In this document: piece by piece, positions 26,482 through 36,024 of the stretch
Position numbering within the stretch: the first letter of the stretch is position 1
Layout of the letters: each line of letters begins with the position of its first letter
Assembly (NCBI RefSeq): GCF_012034205.1
Contig: NZ_JAATEM010000025.1
Coordinates: 60,426 to 124,425 of the forward strand
Source: Streptomyces composti
GTDB taxonomy: Bacteria; Actinomycetota; Actinomycetes; Streptomycetales; Streptomycetaceae
Direction: 5' to 3'
DNA: 64,000 nucleotides
The notes under the pieces: generated by a model
What the model saw: only the letters and a program-made list of their open reading frames with translations
Database searches by the model: none
What the model was told of the DNA's origin: nothing
Program-made: the position numbers and the translations under genes

Positions 26482-27132
26482 GTGACCACCGCTTCCGATG
26501 TGACGACCGAGACCATCGACACCGACGCCGGGCCGGCCCGTGTCACCTGGCACGCCGCCCGGTCCGGGCCGCGCCTGGTCCTCGCCGTGAGCCACGGCGC
26601 GGGCGGCGGCATCGAGGCCAGGGACCTGGTGGCGCTCGCCGGGACGCTGCCCGCGCACGGCGTCACCGTGGCCCTGGTCGAGCAGCCCTGGCGGGTGGCC
26701 GGCAAGAAGGTCGCCCCCGCCCCGAGGACCCTGGACACCGGCTGGCGCGGCGTCTGGCCCGCGCTCACCGCGCCCGGCCTGCCGGTGATCTCCGGCGGGC
26801 GCAGCGCGGGCGCCCGCGTCGCCTGCCGCACCGCCCGCGAGCTGGGGGCCCGTGCCGTGCTGGCGCTGAGCTTCCCGCTGCACCCGCCGGGCCGGCCGGA
26901 GAAGTCCCGTGCCGACGAACTGCTCGGCGCCGGCGTGCCCACCCTCGTGGTGCAGGGCGGCAACGACCCGTTCGGCCGCCCCGAGGAGTTCCCCGAGGGC
27001 CCCTACGAGCTGGTGGAGATCCCGCACGGCGACCACGGCTTCGCGGTGCCCAAGCGGGCCGGCGTCACCGAGCAGGAGACGATGGCCCGGCTCACGGACG
27101 CGGTCGTGAGGTGGACCGGCTCGCTGGAGTGA
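26482..27132 (+). CDS. Alpha/beta-hydrolase family protein (KANL3/TEX30-like)
   Basis: A 216-residue cytoplasmic alpha/beta hydrolase. Visible are the oxyanion region AVSHGAGGG near residue 36, the nucleophile elbow GGRSAGARVA near 109 (GxSxG), the acid in VQGGNDPFGRP near 153, and His in PHGDHGFAVPKR near 178. The set matches the Abhydrolase_5/KANL3-TEX30 group. Its substrate is unknown. The GTG at 26482 begins one base after the preceding stop, so it is translated together with the SRAP gene. Confidence 0.8.
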   Translation: MTTASDVTTETIDTDAGPARVTWHAARSGPRLVLAVSHGAGGGIEARDLVALAGTLPAHGVTVALVEQPWRVAGKKVAPAPRTLDTGWRGVWPALTAPGLPVISGGRSAGARVACRTARELGARAVLALSFPLHPPGRPEKSRADELLGAGVPTLVVQGGNDPFGRPEEFPEGPYELVEIPHGDHGFAVPKRAGVTEQETMARLTDAVVRWTGSLE

Positions 27133-27297
27133 GGGAGGTGAGGGCGGGGCAGCCCGCCCGGCGCCGGGCACGCCCGCCCGGCGCCGGCCCCGGGGACCAT
27201 CGCCGCCCGCCTCTCGCTGCCGCCCCCGGACGGTGCCCGCCCCGGTCCGGCTGCCGCCCCCGGACGGTGCCCGCCCGGTCCCGCCATCGCCCTCCGG

Positions 27298-27323
27298 GGA
27301 ATGCCCGGCCGCCCCCCGCTGTT
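27298..27323 (+). promoter_or_regulatory. SigR-type promoter (sigRp2-like)
   Basis: GGAAT (27298-27302), exactly 18 nt, then GTT (27321-27323). This is the SigR consensus GGAAT-N18-GTT. It lies 58 nt upstream of the longer sigR start at 27381, so the oxidative-stress transcript would carry both starts. Positive autoregulation of sigR is established in S. coelicolor. The rest of the 248-nt region before it is GC-rich without a gene. Confidence 0.85.
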
Positions 27324-27545
27324 GGAGGGGACGTACGTGCCGGCCGACGGCACCGCCGTCACAGCAAGGGAGTCCGCCGCATGGGTTCTGTCCACTGCCC
27401 GAGCCGCACCAGCCGCGCCGACCTGGACTGGACGGTGCTGCACGCGGCGAAGACCGCTCCTATTCGGGCGGCGGGCGGACCGGATCGTCGTCTATCCTCC
27501 GATTCGAGTGGGGCCGGTCTCGGTCCCGCGTCGACCTTGGAGGAG

Positions 27546-28228
<683 letters not shown>

Positions 28229-28232
<4 letters not shown>

Positions 28233-28540
28233 GCTGCGGAGAGCCGCACGAGACGGATTGCAGCGAAATCCTCGATCATCTCTACGAGTTCCTCGACCGT
28301 GAGATGCCCGATGACGACTGTGCGAAGTTCGAGCACCACTTCGAGGAATGCTCACCGTGCCTGGAGAAGTACGGCCTGGAGCAGGCCGTGAAGAAGCTCG
28401 TCAAGCGGTGCTGCGGGCACGACGACGTGCCGGGCGACCTGCGGTCGAAGGTCATGAGCCGCATCGAGCTGATCCGCTCCGGCGAGACGGTGCCCGACCA
28501 CGACGTCGCCGCCTCACCGGCCACACCACAGGAGTCCTGA
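28229..28540 (+). CDS. rsrA: Redox-sensing zinc anti-sigma factor RsrA
   Basis: A 103-residue ZAS-family anti-sigma factor binding SigR when reduced. All residues known from S. coelicolor RsrA are at the same numbers: Cys11 (TDCSEIL), His37, Cys41 and Cys44 (HHFEECSPC), plus Cys3, Cys31, Cys61 and Cys62. Oxidation forms a Cys11-Cys44 (or 41) disulfide, releases zinc and frees SigR. The ATG overlaps the sigR stop, giving coupled, near-equimolar synthesis. Confidence 0.95.
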
Positions 28541-28683
28541 CCACCGAGGAGCCCCGCACCCCTCGCGTCACTCGTACGTGCTAATCCCCGGCTTATCGGC
28601 CCGCCCGGGTGCCGGCGCGCCCTAGGCTCCGGAGGCTGACGGGCGGCAGGCCGAGAGCGGCCGGCACGGTCGGGGAGGGGCTC

Positions 28684-30042
28684 ATGGAGGCGTTACCGGC
28701 ACGAGCCCGCATCTGTGTGACGGGCGCGGCGCTGGTCGCGCTGCTGTGCCTGCTGCCGCTGCCGGCACCGGACGATCCGGCCTGGTGGTGGCAGGCCGCC
28801 GCACTGCTCGCCCTGCTCTACGCCGCCGGCGAGTGGCTCGTCCGCTCCGCCCGCCCCGGAGCGGCGAACCCGTCCGGCACCCTCTATCCCGTGCTGCTCG
28901 CCGGGGCCTTCCTGCTGCCGCCGCACGCCGCCGCGCTGGTCGCCCTGCCCGCGGCGCTGCTCGCCCCCGTGGAGCAACCCCCGCTGCTGCCGCGGCGGAT
29001 CTGGCGCGCCGCCCAGCTGGTGCTCGCCGTCCGGGCCGCCGCCGAGACCCACACGGCGGCCGGCGGACGGGAGGCGGTCGCCGGCTGCGAGGTGCCCGCG
29101 GCACTCGCCGCCGCAGGGGCCGCCGTCGTCGCCTTCAGCCTGGTGCTGACCCTGCTGGACTGCCTCGTTCTCGCCCTCACCTCGGGCAGTCCGCTGCGCC
29201 GCGCGGGCCGCACCGGCGGTGACGCCTGGTGGCGGCTGCTGCTGAGCTCCCTGGCGCCGCTCACCGTGCACGGGCTGGCCGGCCTGATGATGGCGCTGCT
29301 GTGGCGCAGCCCCTACGGCCCGGTGGCCGCGCTGCTGGTGCTGCTGCCGATGGGGGTCTCCTGGTGGGCCTTCGCCCAGTACCACCGGGAGCGCGCCGCC
29401 CACCAGGCGACCATCCGGGCCCTGGTGCAGGCCGTCGACATCAAGGACGGCTACACCCGCGGGCACAGCGAACGCGTCGGGCAGGCCGCCATGATGATCG
29501 CCCGCGAACTCGGCATGGACGACGAGCGGGTCGAGGTGCTGCGCTTCGCCGGCATCCTGCACGACGTCGGCAAGCTCGGCGTGCCCACCCGGCTGCTCAC
29601 CAAGGACGGCCCGCTCACCCCCGAGGAGCGGCGGATCATCGAACTGCACCCCGAGTACGGGCACGAGATGGTGCGGGGCATCGCCTTCCTGGGTGAGGCC
29701 CGCGCCGCAGTGCTCCACCACCACGAACGCCTCGACGGCACCGGCTACCCCTACGGCCTCGCGGGCAGTCAGATCCCGGAGTCGGCGCGGGTGGTGGCCG
29801 TCGCCGACGCCTTCGACGCCATGACCTCCACCCGCTCCTACAGCCGGGCCCGCCCGGTGCCCGTGGCGCTGAAGGAGCTCCAGCGGTGCGCCGGGGCGCA
29901 CTTCGACCCGCGGATGGTGGCCGCCCTGGTCCGGGTGATCGGGCGGGTCGGCTGGCATCCCGCGGTCACCGCCGACCAGTCCCCGGCCCGGGTGCCCCCG
30001 CCCGCCGCGCCGGCTGCCGACCGGTCCGGGGCCCGGAGGTGA
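28684..30042 (+). CDS. Membrane HD-GYP domain protein
   Basis: A 452-residue protein with about six or seven N-terminal membrane helices (residues 10-245) and a cytoplasmic HD-GYP domain (about 258-430). Motifs are intact: YTRGHSERVG, FAGILHDVGKLGVP, HPEYGHEM, and LHHHERLDGTGYPYGL (HHExxDGxGYP), then VADAFDAMTSTRSY. HD-GYP proteins hydrolyse cyclic di-GMP or related dinucleotides. Cyclic di-GMP controls development in Streptomyces through BldD and WhiG, so a signalling role is plausible. The start is the ATG at 28684. The stop overlaps the next gene (GTGA). Confidence 0.88.
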   Translation: MEALPARARICVTGAALVALLCLLPLPAPDDPAWWWQAAALLALLYAAGEWLVRSARPGAANPSGTLYPVLLAGAFLLPPHAAALVALPAALLAPVEQPPLLPRRIWRAAQLVLAVRAAAETHTAAGGREAVAGCEVPAALAAAGAAVVAFSLVLTLLDCLVLALTSGSPLRRAGRTGGDAWWRLLLSSLAPLTVHGLAGLMMALLWRSPYGPVAALLVLLPMGVSWWAFAQYHRERAAHQATIRALVQAVDIKDGYTRGHSERVGQAAMMIARELGMDDERVEVLRFAGILHDVGKLGVPTRLLTKDGPLTPEERRIIELHPEYGHEMVRGIAFLGEARAAVLHHHERLDGTGYPYGLAGSQIPESARVVAVADAFDAMTSTRSYSRARPVPVALKELQRCAGAHFDPRMVAALVRVIGRVGWHPAVTADQSPARVPPPAAPAADRSGARR

Positions 30043-31283
30043 TCCCCCGCCCGCCCCTGCACACCGCCGTGCACGGCGCGGCTGCCGCCGTGGCCGGCGG
30101 CTGCCTGGGCAGCACCCTGTGGCACGGTCTGGAGAGCCGCGGTGCCGCCCTCGCCTTCGGCATCCTGGTCGCCGTCGGTGAGCTCACCCGCCGCGGCCGC
30201 ACCCCCGTCCGGCAGGCCGCGCCGCTGGCCGCCGCGGGCTCCCTCGCCTACGGGCTGCTCGGCGAGATCGGCGGGCGCCCCACCACGCACGGCGCCGCCC
30301 AGGTCGTCACCGTGGTCCTCGCCGCCTCCCTGCTCGGCAGCGTGCCGCACGTCGGGCGCGGGCACGGGCCCACCCTGGACCACCTGGCGCGCCGGGTGCT
30401 CACCGTCGGCTTCGTCGCCGTCTGCTTCCAGCCGCCGCGCAACCGGGGCACGTTCGACGACTGGGGCGGCCCCGCCTACGCGCTGCTGCTGCTTCTGCTG
30501 CTGTCGCTGACCATGCTGTGCGACGCCGTGCTCGCCGCCGCCCTGGCCCACTCCCGGCACGGCTGGCCCTTCGGGCCGGTGCTGCGGGACGAGCTGCGTG
30601 CCGTGCCCGGCATCGGTGCCGCGGTCATCGCGACCGGGGCGGTGATGGCGCTCGCGGTCGCCGTGGTCGGCCTGTGGGCGCTGCCGGTCTTCTCGGTGCC
30701 GCTGCTGCTCGCCCAGCTGGCGCACCGGCGGGTGGCCGCGGTGCGCGCCACCTACCGGCAGACCATCGCCTCCCTCGCCCGGGCCACCGAGATCGCCGGG
30801 TACACCCCGGCCGGGCACGCCCGCCGGGTCGCCGCGCTCAGCCAGGCGGTCGGCCGCGACCTCGGGCTGACCGAGCCCGAGCTGACCGTGCTGGAGTACG
30901 CGGCCCTGATGCACGACATCGGCCAGCTCAGCCTCGTCGACCCGGTCCCGGCCGGCGCCACCGCCGGCCTGCCGCGGACGGAGCAGCGGCGGATCGCCCT
31001 GCTCGGCGGCGCCGTCGTCCGGCAGACCGGGGTGGACCCGCGGGTCGCCCGGATCGTCGAGCAGCAGGCCGACCCCCACCGGGAGCAGCTGCTGGCCGCC
31101 CGGATCGTGCGCGCGGTCAACGCGTACGAGGAGAAGTCCCGGGAAGGCGGCCCCGGCGGGCCCCTCACCGCGCTGGAGGAACTGCGGCTGGGCACCGCCG
31201 GGGAGTACGCGCCGGAGGTGGTCGAGTCGCTGGCCCGTGTGCTGTCGAGGAACCCGGAGGTGATGCGTGAACAGAGGGGCTGA
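30039..31283 (+). CDS. Membrane protein with degenerate HD(-GYP) domain
   Basis: A 414-residue paralog of the upstream gene. The N-terminal half is hydrophobic (including ALLLLLLLSLTMLCDAVLAAAL and AAVIATGAVMALAVAVVGLWAL). The HD part keeps YTPAGHARRVAALSQ and YAALMHDIGQLSL near residue 290, but the second half has lost HHExxDGxGYP; only VDPRVARIVEQQADPH remains. It is therefore probably a non-hydrolytic partner or sensor of the intact HD-GYP protein, with which it is translationally coupled (start GTG overlaps the previous stop). Confidence 0.8.
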   Translation: MIPRPPLHTAVHGAAAAVAGGCLGSTLWHGLESRGAALAFGILVAVGELTRRGRTPVRQAAPLAAAGSLAYGLLGEIGGRPTTHGAAQVVTVVLAASLLGSVPHVGRGHGPTLDHLARRVLTVGFVAVCFQPPRNRGTFDDWGGPAYALLLLLLLSLTMLCDAVLAAALAHSRHGWPFGPVLRDELRAVPGIGAAVIATGAVMALAVAVVGLWALPVFSVPLLLAQLAHRRVAAVRATYRQTIASLARATEIAGYTPAGHARRVAALSQAVGRDLGLTEPELTVLEYAALMHDIGQLSLVDPVPAGATAGLPRTEQRRIALLGGAVVRQTGVDPRVARIVEQQADPHREQLLAARIVRAVNAYEEKSREGGPGGPLTALEELRLGTAGEYAPEVVESLARVLSRNPEVMREQRG

Positions 31284-31463
31284 GCGTGGCGGGAGCCACG
31301 CGGGAGACAGGGGGAAGAACTGTCTGACCCGCCTCGGGGCTGGGTAACCCATGGGTAATGAGCGCCCTTGCGGCCGTACGTGGTTGGATGCGAACAAGAG
31401 GGTGTCCGGGGGGCGCGAGCAAGGATCAGCCGGCCCACCGCACGGAACTGGCAGGCGGGAATC

Positions 31464-32444
31464 GTGAGGATCTTCGGCAAGGGACGGCACCGGCCCTCCG
31501 CCTCCTGGCGGGAGGCGACGGACCGGGCGTTCACGCTCATCGGCGACGGGCGTTACGAGGACGCGGGCGCACTGCTGACACGTGCTGCCGATCTGGAGCC
31601 CTGGCTGTCGGAGTCCTGGTTCAACCTGGCGCTGCTGCACAAGTTCCGGCACGACTGGGAGCAGGCGCGGGCCGCGGGACTGCGGGCGGTGGCGCTGCTG
31701 GACCGGGACACCGGGGCCCCCGACTGGTGGAACGTCGGCATCGCCGCGACCGCCCTGCAGGACTGGCCGCTGGCCCGCCGCGCCTGGCAGGCCTACGGCC
31801 TGAAGGTGCCCGGCGCCGCCACCGACTCCGGTGAGCCGCTCGGCATGGACCTGGGCAGTGCGGCCGTGCGGCTCTCCCCGGAGGGGGAGGCCGAGGTGGT
31901 GTGGGGGCGGCGGCTCGATCCGGCCCGGATCGAGGTCCTGTCCATCCCGCTGCCGTCCTCGGGGCGGCGCTGGGGCGAGGTCGTTCTGCACGACGGGGTG
32001 CCGCACGGCGAGCGCAGCACGGCCGCCGGGCACACCTACCCGGTGTTCGACGAGATCGAGCTGTGGGCGCCGTCACCCGTGCCGACCTGGGTGGTGCTGC
32101 TGGAGGCGGCCAGCGAGGCGGACCGGGACGCGCTGGAGCAGCTGGCCGCGGACGCCGGGTTCGCGGCGGAGGACTGGTCGTCGTCGGTGCGGCTGCTGTG
32201 CCGGATGTGCTCGGAGTCGCGGATGCCGTCCGACGAGGGCGAGGGCGAGCACCTCGACCCGCACGACCACAGCGAGCCGGGCCACCCCGGACCGCTGGGG
32301 CACCGGACCGACGGGCAGCTGTGGGTGCCGGAGCGCGAGTGCGGGGTGGCGGCGCCGGCCGCGCTGGTCAGGGGGCTGCTGGACGGCTGGGTGGCGGACA
32401 GCCCGGACACCCGGGACTGGCGGGACCTCGAGGAGGTCTGCTAG
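31464..32444 (+). CDS. TPR-containing hypothetical protein
   Basis: A 326-residue protein with two or three tetratricopeptide-like repeats at residues about 10-110 (RAFTLIGDGRYEDAGALLTRAADLEP; SWFNLALLHKFRHDWEQARAAGLRAV). A beta-rich domain of unknown kind follows (GRRLDPARIEVLSIPLPSSGRRWG; PVFDEIELWAPSPVPTW). It also has an acidic His/Asp stretch EHLDPHDHSEPGHPG that might bind metal. The GTG at 31464 is used because GGCGGGA precedes it and the longer upstream frame looks untranslated. No known function. Confidence 0.75.
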   Translation: MRIFGKGRHRPSASWREATDRAFTLIGDGRYEDAGALLTRAADLEPWLSESWFNLALLHKFRHDWEQARAAGLRAVALLDRDTGAPDWWNVGIAATALQDWPLARRAWQAYGLKVPGAATDSGEPLGMDLGSAAVRLSPEGEAEVVWGRRLDPARIEVLSIPLPSSGRRWGEVVLHDGVPHGERSTAAGHTYPVFDEIELWAPSPVPTWVVLLEAASEADRDALEQLAADAGFAAEDWSSSVRLLCRMCSESRMPSDEGEGEHLDPHDHSEPGHPGPLGHRTDGQLWVPERECGVAAPAALVRGLLDGWVADSPDTRDWRDLEEVC

Positions 32445-32581
32445 CCGGGACCGCCGTGGGCTCCCGGGCACCGGACGCCCTTCGCGCACCGGATGCGGTG
32501 CCGCGCCCCTCCAGGGGCGCTTGCACGTACCCTGTATCAGCAGTGCAACCCCCTTTTGCTTGCAGGAAGGCTTACGTCGGC

Positions 32582-33232
32582 ATGGCTCAGCAGGACACCG
32601 AACAGCGGCGCGCGGGCGTGCTCCCCGTGGACGACGAGGGGTACGTCATCGACACGGAGGACTGCGAGGAGCGTGAGGCCGCCTACCGCGAGCGGGGCAC
32701 CTCCCGTCCGATCACGGTCGTGGGCAACCCGGTGCTGCACAGGGAGTGCCGGGACGTCACCGAGTTCGACGACGAGCTGCGCAAGCTGGTGGACGACATG
32801 TTCGCCAGCCAGCGCACCGCCGAGGGGGTGGGCCTGGCCGCCAACCAGATCGGCGTCGATCTGAAGGTGTTCGTCTACGACTGCCCGGACGACGAGGGCG
32901 TGCGCCACGTCGGTGTGGTCTGCAATCCCAAGCTCGTCGAACTGCCCGCCGAGAAGCGCCGGCTCGACGACAGCAACGAGGGCTGCCTGTCCGTGCCGAC
33001 CGCCTACGCGCCGCTGGCCCGGCCGGACTACGCCGAGGTGACCGGGCAGGACGAGTGGGGCAACCCGATCAAGGTGCGCGGCACCGGATACTTCGCGCGC
33101 TGTCTGCAGCACGAGACCGATCACCTCTACGGCTACCTGTACATCGACCGGCTGTCGAAGCGGGAGCGCAAGGAGGCGCTGCGGCAGATGGCCGAGAACG
33201 AGCCGCGCTACCCCGTCGTGGCCAACGACTGA
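32582..33232 (+). CDS. def: Peptide deformylase
   Basis: A 216-residue metal-dependent deformylase removing the N-formyl group from nascent proteins. All three signature motifs are present: GVGLAANQIG near residue 82, EGCLSVP near 140 (Cys metal ligand) and QHETDHLYG near 181 (HExxH). The N-terminal 40 residues (AQQDTEQRRAGVLPVDDEGYV and on) are an actinobacterial extension. It is followed by a strong hairpin. In S. coelicolor the same order (deformylase, then epi-isozizaene synthase) is found. Confidence 0.95.
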   Translation: MAQQDTEQRRAGVLPVDDEGYVIDTEDCEEREAAYRERGTSRPITVVGNPVLHRECRDVTEFDDELRKLVDDMFASQRTAEGVGLAANQIGVDLKVFVYDCPDDEGVRHVGVVCNPKLVELPAEKRRLDDSNEGCLSVPTAYAPLARPDYAEVTGQDEWGNPIKVRGTGYFARCLQHETDHLYGYLYIDRLSKRERKEALRQMAENEPRYPVVAND

Positions 33233-33253
33233 TCTTCTCGAACCTGACCCTGC

Positions 33254-33293
33254 GGCGTCCCGCCGGCGGCCCCGGCCGCCACGGCGGGACGCC
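33254..33293 (+). terminator. Terminator of def
   Basis: A perfect 12-bp stem GGCGTCCCGCCG (33254-33265) and CGGCGGGACGCC (33282-33293) followed by GTTCGT, 21 nt after the def stop. Confidence 0.65.
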
Positions 33294-33517
33294 GTTCGTA
33301 TGTTCGTCACACGTTCGATCCCCTGCGGGTCGTGTCCTGATACAGAATTAGACACACATGGGGAGAATCTCGGCATCTGGGGGTAGTGAAAGAAGCAAAT
33401 CCATTCCCAGAACGGTCAGTTGTGGTGCTGAATGGTTGTGCGGGGATGCGTGACACCGGCGCACGCCCGGCACGGGGGACGGGTGCGTGTCAACTGGCCG
33501 CTGAGAGGGGATTGTTC

Positions 33518-34603
33518 GTGCATGCTTTGTCACACGGCACCACATCCGCACCGAGCGCCATCGCAGTTCCACCGTCGTTGTCCCTCCCGTTGATCGAGAG
33601 GGCGTTTCCGCGTCAACTCCATCCGTATTGGCCGACGCTCCAGAAGCGGACCCGGGCGTGGCTGCTCGAAAAGCGGCTCATGTCGGCGGACAAGGTGGCG
33701 GAATATGCCGACGGACTGTGCTACACCGACCTGATGGCGGGCTACTACATAGGAGCCGCCGACGAGGTCCTGCAGGCCATCGCCGACTACAGTGCGTGGT
33801 TCTTCGTCTGGGACGACCGGCACGACCGCGACATCGTGCACGGCAGGCCCGCCGCCTGGCGGCGGCTGAAGGACCAGCTGCACACCGCCCTCGACAGCCC
33901 CGACGACCACCTCGGTCACAGCGATCCACTGGTCGCGGGCTTCTCGGACAGCGTGCAGCGGCTCTACTCTTTCCTGACCGACCGCTGGAACCTCCGGTTC
34001 GCCGGGCACTTCCATGAGGTGATCGAGGCCTACGACCGCGAGTTCCACAACCGCACCGGCGGAGTGGTCCCCGGCGTCGAGGAGTACCTGCAGCTGCGCC
34101 GGCTCACCTTTGCGCACTGGATCTGGACGGATCTGCTCGAGCCCAGTGCGGGATGTGAACTCCCGGCCGAGGTGCGGGAGAATCCGGCGTTTCACCGGGC
34201 GGCACTGCTCAGCCAGGAATTCGCCGCCTGGTACAACGACCTCTGCTCGCTCCCGAAGGAGATCGCGGGCAATGAGGTGCACAATCTCGGAATCAGTCTC
34301 ATCACGCACGAGGGGCTGACTCTGGAAGAGGCGATCGCCGACATGCGGCGGCGCATCGAGAATTGCATCTCCGAATTCATGGCCGCGGAAAGCGAGGCAT
34401 TACGGTTCGCCGACTCCCTCGACGACGGGACGGTGGGAGGAAAGGAACTCAGCGGCGCCGTACAGTCCTGCCTCGGCAATATGCGCAATTGGTTCAGCTC
34501 CGTCTACTGGTTCCACCACGAGTCCGGTCGGTACATGGTCGACAGCTGGGACGACCGGTCCACGCCCCCGTACGTCAACAACGAAGCGGCAGGTGACACA
34601 TGA
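33518..34603 (+). CDS. cyc1: Epi-isozizaene synthase (sesquiterpene cyclase)
   Basis: A 361-residue class I terpene synthase, the same length as S. coelicolor EIZS (SCO5222) and very similar along its length. It cyclises farnesyl diphosphate to (+)-epi-isozizaene. The metal motif D99DRHD is at the same residue number as in EIZS, and the NSE-type motif NDLCSLPKE lies near 240. The C-terminal RYMVDSWDDRSTPPYV, with the conserved RY pair, is intact. GTG 33518 (MHALSHGTT) follows AGAGGGG by about eight nt. The stop overlaps the P450 start (ATGA). The product feeds the P450 to make albaflavenone. Confidence 0.95.
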   Translation: MHALSHGTTSAPSAIAVPPSLSLPLIERAFPRQLHPYWPTLQKRTRAWLLEKRLMSADKVAEYADGLCYTDLMAGYYIGAADEVLQAIADYSAWFFVWDDRHDRDIVHGRPAAWRRLKDQLHTALDSPDDHLGHSDPLVAGFSDSVQRLYSFLTDRWNLRFAGHFHEVIEAYDREFHNRTGGVVPGVEEYLQLRRLTFAHWIWTDLLEPSAGCELPAEVRENPAFHRAALLSQEFAAWYNDLCSLPKEIAGNEVHNLGISLITHEGLTLEEAIADMRRRIENCISEFMAAESEALRFADSLDDGTVGGKELSGAVQSCLGNMRNWFSSVYWFHHESGRYMVDSWDDRSTPPYVNNEAAGDT

Positions 34604-35979
34604 CCGTCGAGTCGGTGCGGCCCGAAGCAACCGCGACACACTCAGCCGACGGACTGCGGCAGCCGCCGGTGGCCGGGGGCGCGGTCCCCGTCCTCGGCCA
34701 CGGCTGGAAGCTGGTCCGCGACCCGCTCGCCTTCCTGGCCCAGCTGCGCGACCACGGCGACGTCGTCCGCCTCAAGCTGGGCCCCAAGACGGTGTACGCC
34801 GTCACCACCCCCGCCCTCACCGGAGCGGTGGCCCTCAGTCCCGACTACATCATCGCCGGCCCGCTGTGGGAGTCCCTGGAGAGCCTCCTCGGCAAGCAGG
34901 GAGTGGCCACCGCCAACGGGCCGCTGCACCGCCGCCAGCGGCGCACCATCCAGCCCGCCTTCCGGCTCGACGCGATACCCGCCTACGGACCGATCATGGC
35001 GGAGGAGGCGTACGCGCTGGTGGAGCGCTGGCGCTCGGGACAGGTCCTGGACGTCACCGCGGAGTCCTTCCGGGTGGCGGTGCGGGTCGCCGCCCGCTGC
35101 CTGATGCGCGGCAGCTACATGGACGCCCGCGCGGAGCGCATCTGCGCCTCGCTCGCCACTCTGTTCAGCGGCATGTACCAGCGCATGGTGGTGCCGCTCG
35201 GCCCGCTTTATAAGGTGCCGCTTCCGGCCAACCGGGAATTCAACCGCGCGCTGGCCGATCTGCACCTCCTGGTGGACGAGATCGTCGCCGACCGCCGGGC
35301 AAGCGGTCAAAAGCCGGACGATTTGCTGACGGCTTTGCTCGAGGCGAAGGACGAGAATGGCCGGCCCATCGGGGAACAGGAGATCCACGACCAGGTCATC
35401 GCGATACTCACGCCCGGCAGTGAAACCGTCGGATCCGTAGTCATGTCGCTACTCCTGGTTCTCACCGAACGCCCGGAGATCGGGGACAAGATCCGCGACG
35501 AGGTGAAAGCGGTCGTCGGTGACCGGCAGGTCGCATTCGAGGACGTGCGAAAGCTGACGTACACCGCGAATGTCGTGACCGAGACCTTGCGCCTGTATCC
35601 GGCCGTCTGGATATTGACCCGGCGGGCGGTGGCCGACACGGAACTCGGCGGATACCGCATTCCCAAGGGGGCCGACCTCATCTACAGCCCGTACGCCATC
35701 CAGCGCGACCACCGGTCGTACCGGCGGCACAAGGAGTTCGACCCCGACCGCTGGCTCCCCGAGCGGTCCAAGGAGGTGCCGAAGTACGCGATGAGCCCCT
35801 TCAGCGTGGGCAACCGCAAGTGCCCCAGCGACCACTTCTCGATGGCCGAGCTGACGCTCATCACCGCGGCGATCGCCTCCAACTACCGGTTCGAGCACGC
35901 ACCCGGCTCGGACACCCGGCCCCGCATCGGTATCACGCTGCGGCCCAGGCGGCTGATGCTGCGGGCGCTGCCCCGCTGA
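34600..35979 (+). CDS. cyp170A1: Albaflavenone monooxygenase, CYP170A1-type P450
   Basis: A 459-residue cytochrome P450 that oxidises epi-isozizaene by way of albaflavenols to albaflavenone. The I-helix reads ILTPGSETVGSVV, with ET but a rearranged AGxxT; the ExxR is in VVTETLRLYP, and the heme cysteine is in PFSVGNRKCPSDHFSMAE, matching the CYP170A1 family peptide. The known family also has a moonlighting farnesene-synthase site based on a DDxxD; the comparable acidic stretch here is PDDLLTALLEAKDENG, without the second D at +4. It is translationally coupled to the synthase gene. Confidence 0.94.
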   Translation: MTVESVRPEATATHSADGLRQPPVAGGAVPVLGHGWKLVRDPLAFLAQLRDHGDVVRLKLGPKTVYAVTTPALTGAVALSPDYIIAGPLWESLESLLGKQGVATANGPLHRRQRRTIQPAFRLDAIPAYGPIMAEEAYALVERWRSGQVLDVTAESFRVAVRVAARCLMRGSYMDARAERICASLATLFSGMYQRMVVPLGPLYKVPLPANREFNRALADLHLLVDEIVADRRASGQKPDDLLTALLEAKDENGRPIGEQEIHDQVIAILTPGSETVGSVVMSLLLVLTERPEIGDKIRDEVKAVVGDRQVAFEDVRKLTYTANVVTETLRLYPAVWILTRRAVADTELGGYRIPKGADLIYSPYAIQRDHRSYRRHKEFDPDRWLPERSKEVPKYAMSPFSVGNRKCPSDHFSMAELTLITAAIASNYRFEHAPGSDTRPRIGITLRPRRLMLRALPR

Positions 35980-35991
35980 CCGGCCGGCACG

Positions 35992-36022
35992 GCGCGCCTC
36001 GCTGACCGGTCGACCGGCGCGC
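35992..36022. terminator. Hairpin between P450 gene and nrdS-like gene
   Basis: A 7-bp stem GCGCGCC (35992-35998) and GGCGCGC (36016-36022) with an inner ACCGGTCGACCGG-like palindrome, filling the 45-nt gap between convergent genes. Confidence 0.45.
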
Positions 36023-36024
36023 GT

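Noticed and set aside
24201..26963. Long minus-strand open frame across aroA start, the repeats and the SRAP gene
   Set aside because: It spans real genes in other frames and the tandem repeat; no family-like sequence.
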